64,000 nt of DNA, taken from the NCBI GenBank assembly GCA_025738555.1, contig JAOVFP010000006.1, positions 2,790,001 to 2,854,000 of the forward strand, read 5' to 3'. Shown in pieces: positions 57,931 to 64,000 of the stretch (position 1 is its first letter; each line of letters opens with the position of its first letter). The notes below the pieces were generated by a model that was not told the origin of the DNA, searched no databases, and was given only the letters and a program-made list of their open reading frames with translations. This DNA is from Cyathus striatus (taxonomy: Eukaryota > Basidiomycota > Agaricomycetes > Agaricales > Nidulariaceae). The position numbers and the translations under genes are program-made.

Positions 57931-59227
57931 TTTACCAGCTTTTTGTAGCACATATGGAAGTATATACATAAAAAAACCTGATATGTTTGAAATTCGAAAT
58001 ATGGATAGTCCAAGTTAACAATAGGGGGCAATAAAGGAATTCAAACTTCAAAGTGACCAAACGAACTCCGAACTGATCGCCGAGCCTTCGGCTTAGCGCC
58101 CGTTACGAAACATCATTTCCTATTGAGGCAATAAAGTTGAAGCCTCGAGGCTCTGGGTGGTATATAACTCACCAGGAACCTGGATGTAAATGGAGGCATC
58201 ACTGGAGTGGCTGCGCATCGTGTGTGATATATGTATATGAAGCATGAAGCTTATGCTGAGACAGTGGCTCAATGAATGATGTTATCGTGAGAATTCTACA
58301 CGTCAGTACTGAGTAAAGCGAATTATTTTCGTATTCCCTTCCGAATCTAGATTTTATTGTCGGTAATGGTGACCCATATGTCGTGACATTGGAATGTCTA
58401 CAATATAGTAGGATAAAGGACTGGGTAATGTTGGTATGAGGAAAATGAGTAGTGTAAATGCGAGACGGCGGCTTGTATGATAGATGCCGACAACCAAACG
58501 ACGATCGGAAGCCAATACCGAAAATCAGAAGAAAATCAGAAGGACCCCTGAAGGTAGTAATAACGTGCGATCCTGAATTCTGGTAGATGCAAAGATTATC
58601 GCCGCATTATAAGTCGCAGAAGTAATGGTGCACTTAAGATGTTCGGATACCGATTTCAGCCAGTGCAGATAGGAGTGTCAAACAAAAACCATAGTGTGTA
58701 TTCAACATTAAAATCTCGCAACCAGTCTGCGCCGCTGGGGCCTTATACTATAATGACAATGACAGTTGAAATCTTAGACATCACTTTGAGAATTCCCAGT
58801 ATCAATATCTGCCAGAACATTTCGTGTTTTTTAAATAGCCTGTTGATTAAGCTCAACATAGGTGAGTTATTTTGTAATAACCAGACATTAACAATGGTTT
58901 GAGAAGATATTCATTCTATGATATGGATGTCATAACGACACTTATGATTTAACTATTTAAGCACCCTATAACGTATGAAGTTGGTACACTTTTCAACGAA
59001 CTCTCGCTTTTTCTTAACCTCCTGTTCTGTATCATATTTATAACGGTCTTACCCATGGATGTGAGCACACAGGATTCAATGTTAGCCGGGACATCGTTCA
59101 TTAGTGAAATATGTTCTAACAATTGACGAATAAGGCTTTCCAATATTGTCATGTCTTATATACTCGCAATATGTTCGTGGTTCCTTTTACTTTGGAGTCA
59201 ATTGTTATCAATGTTGTTATGTTCCAG
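57931..59227. other. Intergenic and 5' region of DUF6533 copy 5
   Basis: Contains a third occurrence of GAACTCCGAACTGATC at 58063. The first exon and start codon of DUF6533 copy 5 should lie in the last few hundred bases but were not resolved. Confidence 0.35.
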
Positions 59228-60718
59228 CGATTTTATACTATGACCATACTCTAACGTTTGGTAAGCATATTAGGGCTTCTGTCCGCTTCCTTAACTCGGT
59301 CCGATGACTCCGATCTCCACTGTGATAGGCGATGAAGTCAATTACGTATGGAATAGAAGGAAGCGGGGAAGTGCCTACTGGTTTTTCGCAAATCGTTATG
59401 TTACGTTCCTTGGATATGTGTTGGTATCTGTAGCCGATTTTAGTTCATTACTACCACCAGAGGTATTTTCAAGTTATTTTACAATTGGAAATCGCTAATA
59501 ATCTCCCTCAATAGAGGTATTGGAATATATCTGAGGATTGAAATGGACAAGCTAACTAGTTCAATATCAATGATACATAGCTGTAAAAAGTTTTACGTCT
59601 TTCGGCAACTTCTCCTTGTATTCAATCAAATCCTAGTTTGTGGTGCGCTTTTTGACAATGTTCTATCACCATAAAATTGATATTTACTAAAAACAGTACT
59701 ATTGACACTTCGTATCCATGCTCTCTATGAGCAGTCAACTCGAATTCTAGTTTTCTTGCTTGGTGTCGCAGTTATCCTTCTTGGCATTGTATCTGTACGT
59801 ATTGTTCAATATCACTTGTGGTTGCGGACTTAGATTGTCCCAGTGGTCTCTAGTTGGTGAGCAAGGTGAAAATTCTGAAATACTGCCGGGATGTAGCATG
59901 AACATGTCTCGGGAAACGTAAGGAAGTCACTTTATTTTATCGGAAGCACTTGATAATGTCCATATAGCTCATTGCGTAATGCAGATCATTTTTTATTTCC
60001 ATTTCAGATTAAAACCAGGTTTTAGGTGTCGGAGCTTCATGGATAACACTTATGGTGTATGATACAATTGTGTTTGGTTTAACGGTATACCGGACATGGG
60101 CAAAGAGCTATGAGCCAAAGACATCTATTGGTATTCTAATCCTTAGAGATGGTTAGTTTTTTCTTGTATTACTCGAGTGAGCAGTGCTAACAATATATAG
60201 GTGCAATGTACTATTTGTAAGTTTTGGCTAACCATACATATGATACCTTGATATTGATATTGGAATTACCACTTCATTACAGTGTAATGGCCTTGGCAAA
60301 CCTGGCTAATATCTTGACTTACTATGTAAGTGGTAGCATCATGTTTGCATCTGTCTTGATCACCCATATTCCCCAAAATTGTAGCATTATAGCGTACGTC
60401 AACTCGACAGTTTATTTATTGACATTTCACAAGTTGGCCACGCGATTAGTCTTCCTTTAGTGGAGGATTGTCGACAATTTCCAGCAGGTATAGTCGGCAA
60501 CTATTAGAGACAGGAGCTTTACTAACTCTTGTATAAGCATATCAGTCACAATGATGTCCCGCCTGATGCTCAATTTACACAAAGTCGCTGATACAGGAAT
60601 ATACTCGATGGACGCAACCACCACTATACATTTTGCTGATATATGTGATTCTGATCCCATGCAGGTGGTCGCTTGTAGAAGTTCGTTGGAACAACAGGAA
60701 TACACACTACATCCATGA
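59228..60718 (+). CDS. DUF6533-type multi-membrane protein, copy 5 (second subtype)
   Basis: Recognised from exon 59228-59260 (AILYYDHTLTF) and 59329-59462 (GDEVNYVWNRRKRGSAYWFF, then ANRYVTFLGYVLVSVADF), the DUF6533 signature. Following exons carry CKKFYVFRQLLLVFNQILVC, LTLRIHALYEQSTRILVFLL, SWITLMVYDTIVFGLTVYRT, a GAMYYL exon, VMALANLANILTYYV and a tail with SVTMMSRLMLNLHKV, stopping at 60716-60718. Order and spacing match copy 3, and the closest relative in the window is copy 6. I saw no stop inside the conserved exons, but not every intron boundary was closed, and the 5' exon with the start codon is unresolved. Predicted integral membrane protein of unknown role. Confidence 0.62.
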
Positions 60719-61874
60719 GTCTTGATGTAGATCAGTAATCAAGGAATAGTGATAGTGATGACAGCTGTTCTACTACTATAAAAATAGGTTTTACTGAGCG
60801 GCACGAGTTGTACTTTTTGTGTTCAGTGGGGGCCATGGATAATCGTTGTTGTTTACTTACTAATACGGAGTTCTTGTGCATTTAAGACCCCAACACCCCC
60901 AAATGTACACCCCTGGTGATTTTGCACTGCGCAGAATGACTCATATGATGAAATTTCCGAATATTCAATGCTAAATATATATTGAGATGTGATAGGGAAA
61001 TCAACACCATTGCAGCATGATATTCTCATGAACACACCATATCAACTAATCAATATCACTCAACAGCCCAGCGATAGCATTAGCGTTATTGGGATTTTCC
61101 TTACATAGCGTCCACATTTACGTCCACACGGTATTCATGTTATAGTTGAGGGAGAATCTCTGACTGCATATCAGATGCATTTATATCGATGCACTGTGAT
61201 TACGAGCTTTCAAAAGATATACAATGCTACTACAGTGTAAGGCATTTGCGGATACCAACTGGGGGGGTTGTATTAGTTTGGACATCAACTTATTATTGTG
61301 ATTCCAAGGAAATATCAGAATCATCCTTGATATAGAGATGGATGTCATGGCAATACTTAGTTTATATGAACCTACAGGATATGAAAGTTGATGTTACGAT
61401 TTAGTTTGACTGAAGTCAGAAATTGTACAAGTCTAAAGTCATGTGACTTAACTGATCTGAAGAACAAGTTAAATCAGTTTATAGAAGTAGTCTCATTACA
61501 AGACAAGAGACTTAAGTTGAAAACTCAAGTATCGAAGTCGAGTAAGAATCAAGTAGTATTCTTTAAGCTGAAGCTTGAGCTCTACAGCCCAAGTTCCTAC
61601 CATTTAAATACAAACTGGTTTGTACTAATAATAGATAAAAATGAGTCAAAGGAAATATGTAAAAGACTACATATTAATAAGGCACAGTAAAGAAGTGTGA
61701 AAATAAACTAAGTATAATACAATGACTCAAAGAGAGTCATAAGAAGTTGAAAGTATGAGAAAAGTAAGTATAAATAAGTAATGACTTACATGTAGTCATT
61801 ATGAGTCAAAAGTATAAATAAAGCTGTGTAAAAGTAAGATGTTTGGCATCGATGGTTGTGCCAAACATGTCAAA
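60719..61874. other. Intergenic and probable retroelement LTR body
   Basis: The part from about 61390 is rich in AAGT and GACTTAAG-like motifs and probably belongs to the 3' LTR of the retroelement remnant at 61875-62755. No gene seen. Confidence 0.35.
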
Positions 61875-62755
61875 GTAAACTAATTGTAAACAGAAGAAAA
61901 TAAAGAAAAACCATAACATTACCCCTTCATTAAGGGAAGAGTTCTCCTGAACTCTATTACTAATCATATGTCGGGTTGTCAGCTATGTAGTCGAAGTCAT
62001 CCCTCTTGGCATCCTCCTGGTCACAGAAACAATCCCAGGCAAGTTGTCCAGTCAATCCATCAGGATGTATTGCTCCCCTGATGTAGTCCTCCTCTGTCTT
62101 GATGGTCTTACCCTTTGACCTCTCCCATCTCTTTGACCATTGTCTCAAGATTCTCATAACTCCACATCCATGCTTCTTGTCCTCCTCTGTCCATTGCCTG
62201 CTCTCTGTGTAACAGTACCCATGTTTGGCATTGTGGCTTGCACAAGATGTTCTACCACACAATGGAGGGTCTCTCAGTCAATAGCTCTGTTTCTCCATGT
62301 GCCTGGAATGTGTGGTTGCTGGGTGTAAGGTGGAGCTGGAGTTGTTCTAAAGAAGGTATGTGGTGCCACGTAGTTGGTGGCAGGAGTGTTGTCATTCAAG
62401 GTAATAGATACCTTAGGTGTTTGGCAGGAAGTGACTTTATTCATACCTAGCACCTGGGGGTTGAGGGATACTGATCGTATGTATTCCTGCAAACTCCTAT
62501 GATATGGGATGTACAGTAAAGACTGTAAATGGGTGATGAACTGTGGGGCTTTGCTAGGTTTGCTTAGAACTTGGCCTGTGACTGGTGTGGTACAGCGAAG
62601 GCTGTAAATAAGAGATGAACTGTGGGAGTTTCTAGAGTATACGGCTAAAGCTGTATATGGTAACAACAACTGCTAGAAACACTAGGAAAGCTTGTATGTA
62701 CAGCAAAGGCTGTAAACTAATTGTAAACAGAAGAAAATAAAGAAAAACCATAACA
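61875..62755 (-). mobile_element. Minus-oriented LTR retroelement remnant
   Basis: An exact 44-bp direct repeat occurs at 61875-61918 and 62712-62755; in minus orientation both start TGTTATGG, as LTRs do. Next to the lower copy the internal side has a purine-rich AATGAAGGGG tract (about 61921-61935), fitting a polypurine tract. Between the copies are Gag-like minus-strand frames (61960-62262 and 62274-62669) with no protease, integrase or reverse transcriptase. It is an internally deleted copy whose upper LTR is cut to 44 bp. Confidence 0.5.
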
Positions 62756-62999
62756 GTTGAGGTATTCTCCCTCCAGGAAGTTCCCTCTATTGCCAACATT
62801 CCTTACTTATCTCATTACTTTATTTAATGGAGAAAGAGCAGGACTCGATGTTGGTGAAAAAGATCTCTTTAAGGGGTACACAGCACTAATATGGCTGTGT
62901 GGCAGCTTTGACCATGGCGTCATCATGCACCTACTTGCAATATGTCAGTATTCGTGCCATATTTTATATCTACCTGTTACTAGCTTTATCACACTTAAG

Positions 63000-63870
63000 C
63001 TGTTTTGTACTATGATCATATTCTGACGTTATGTAAGTGGAGTAGTTATAATCATACATTCCACGATCTTCAGACATATTTATCACAATAGATGATGAAG
63101 TGAATTATATATGGAAGCGACCAAAGCGGGAAGCGCCTACTGGTTTCTTGTCAACCGCTACGTTACATTCTTTGGAAATGTGCTAGTAACCATTGCCGAG
63201 TTTAGTTCATTATTACAAATAGAGGTATCTTCTACTAAATCTTACGATTTATTGGGTTAACAGTACGTTGAATAGGTACTGAGGTACGGAAACAAAATGG
63301 AAGGCTGTTCCTTTTCAAACTGTCAACCGTAGTTGCCAGAAGTTTTACGTCTTTCAGCAAGACCTTCTCGTCTTCAATCAGCTTGTTGTTTCCAGTACGC
63401 CTTTCTACCCTGATGTCAAGTCGTCACTCTAATATTTCAGTACTCCTCACGCTTCGTATTCATGCTCTCTATGAGTGCTCGCGTCGAATACTACTGTGTT
63501 TGCTTAGCATAGGGGCGGTCCTACTGGTAGTTATATTTGTGCGTATTGTCTCATATGATATAGATTACACTATTTTTTCTTAAAAAGCCCCAGTGGTCGT
63601 TGGTCAGTCAGCACAGCGTGCAGCCTCAAACTGGGATTGGGTATCGCATGGATTTATCTCGAGAAACGTAAGCAAACCCATCCTACATTGATTGTCGCCT
63701 TGATAGTAATTTACATATATTTCTAGTTCAATGCGTAATACAAATCGCATTTACATTTTGATTATAACTTATAAGCCTCGCTACAGATGTCGTAGCTGCC
63801 TGGATTTCTCCTATGGTTTATGATACTATCATATTTTGTTTTACTTTATACAGAAGCTGGAAAATAAGAT
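63000..63870 (+). pseudogene. DUF6533-type gene, copy 6, frameshifted and truncated
   Basis: Closest to copy 5. The first exon reads AVLYYDHILTL; the next begins DDEVNYIWKRPKRE. One G is then missing near 63130 relative to copy 5 (AAGCGGG versus AAGCGGGG), shifting the frame, after which AYWFLVNRYVTFFGNVLVTI continues in another frame. Later exons give QKFYVFQQDLLVFNQLVVS, LTLRIHALYECSRRILLCLL and WISPMVYDTIIFCFTLYRSW. Similarity ends at about 63870, shortly before the dispersed hairpin repeat at 63900, and the last membrane exons are absent from the window. Confidence 0.65.
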
Positions 63871-63899
63871 GACATCACAAGACCTATGGAATATCTCCT

Positions 63900-63921
63900 G
63901 TAGAGCAGGCAAAATGCCTGC
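63900..63921. repeat. Dispersed GCAGGC hairpin, copy c
   Basis: GTAGAGCAGGCAAAATGCCTGC, nearly identical to copy a at 49125. It sits just after the point where DUF6533 copy 6 loses similarity, so it may mark an insertion. Confidence 0.6.
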
Positions 63922-64000
63922 GATGCGAAACGCGATATCTCGCACATCTGAAGACGTTCCAAGTCGGATTACGTAATCACGCATCACGCATCATTGATGC

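Overview
The window looks like nuclear DNA of a filamentous basidiomycete, most likely an Agaricomycete. Coding genes are split by many short GT-AG introns (about 48-65 nt where I could place them). The recognisable families are typical of mushroom-forming fungi: DUF6533-type multi-membrane proteins, a CHAT-domain protein, low-complexity secreted proteins, a fungal alpha-kinase relic and a DUF6698-like relic. Long AT-rich stretches carry Ty1/copia-type and other LTR retroelements, MITEs and long inverted-repeat elements. All assignments were made by reading; no search was run.

Layout. 1-3.3 kb: non-autonomous DNA elements, including a hAT-like MITE with a 9-bp target duplication. 3.3-5.3 kb: a ten-exon O-methyltransferase with an 8-nt micro-exon. 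5.3-8.2 kb: non-coding, with an old duplication of the 5' flank of the next gene. 8.2-10.3 kb: a TLDc/OXR1-like gene. 11.2-12.1 kb: five diverged direct repeats. 13.2-14.8 kb (minus): DUF6533 copy 1. 16.7-22.0 kb: two related secreted repeat proteins separated by a mariner-like MITE. 22.2-24.1 kb: a broken LTR element with a hairpin array. 24.0-25.7 kb (minus): DUF6533 copy 2. 26.2-30.7 kb (minus): a 1440-aa helical-repeat/CHAT protease-like protein. 32.7-33.0 kb: two intron-bearing arginine tRNA genes or relics. 33.6-34.2 kb: a small secreted six-cysteine protein. 37.5-38.9 kb: DUF6533 copy 3. 39.0-44.0 kb: an intact, recently inserted copia element. 44.3-48.0 kb: an element with 0.55-kb inverted arms enclosing an alpha-kinase pseudogene. 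48.2 kb: DUF6533 fragment (copy 4). 52.4-53.5 kb (minus): a DUF6698-like relic. 55.2-56.9 kb: a foldback-like element whose arms are full of ATCAATG motifs. 57.1-57.9 kb: a decayed unidentified gene. 59.2-60.7 kb: DUF6533 copy 5. 61.9-62.8 kb: a retroelement remnant. 63.0-63.9 kb: DUF6533 copy 6, frameshifted and truncated.

How it fits together. No operon or obvious metabolic cluster is present; the O-methyltransferase stands alone. The theme is a fast-evolving accessory region: receptor-like membrane proteins in several states of decay, a protease-like CHAT protein of a class linked elsewhere to signalling or cell death, tandem-repeat surface or secreted proteins, and dense nested mobile DNA that has reshaped or truncated several of these genes.
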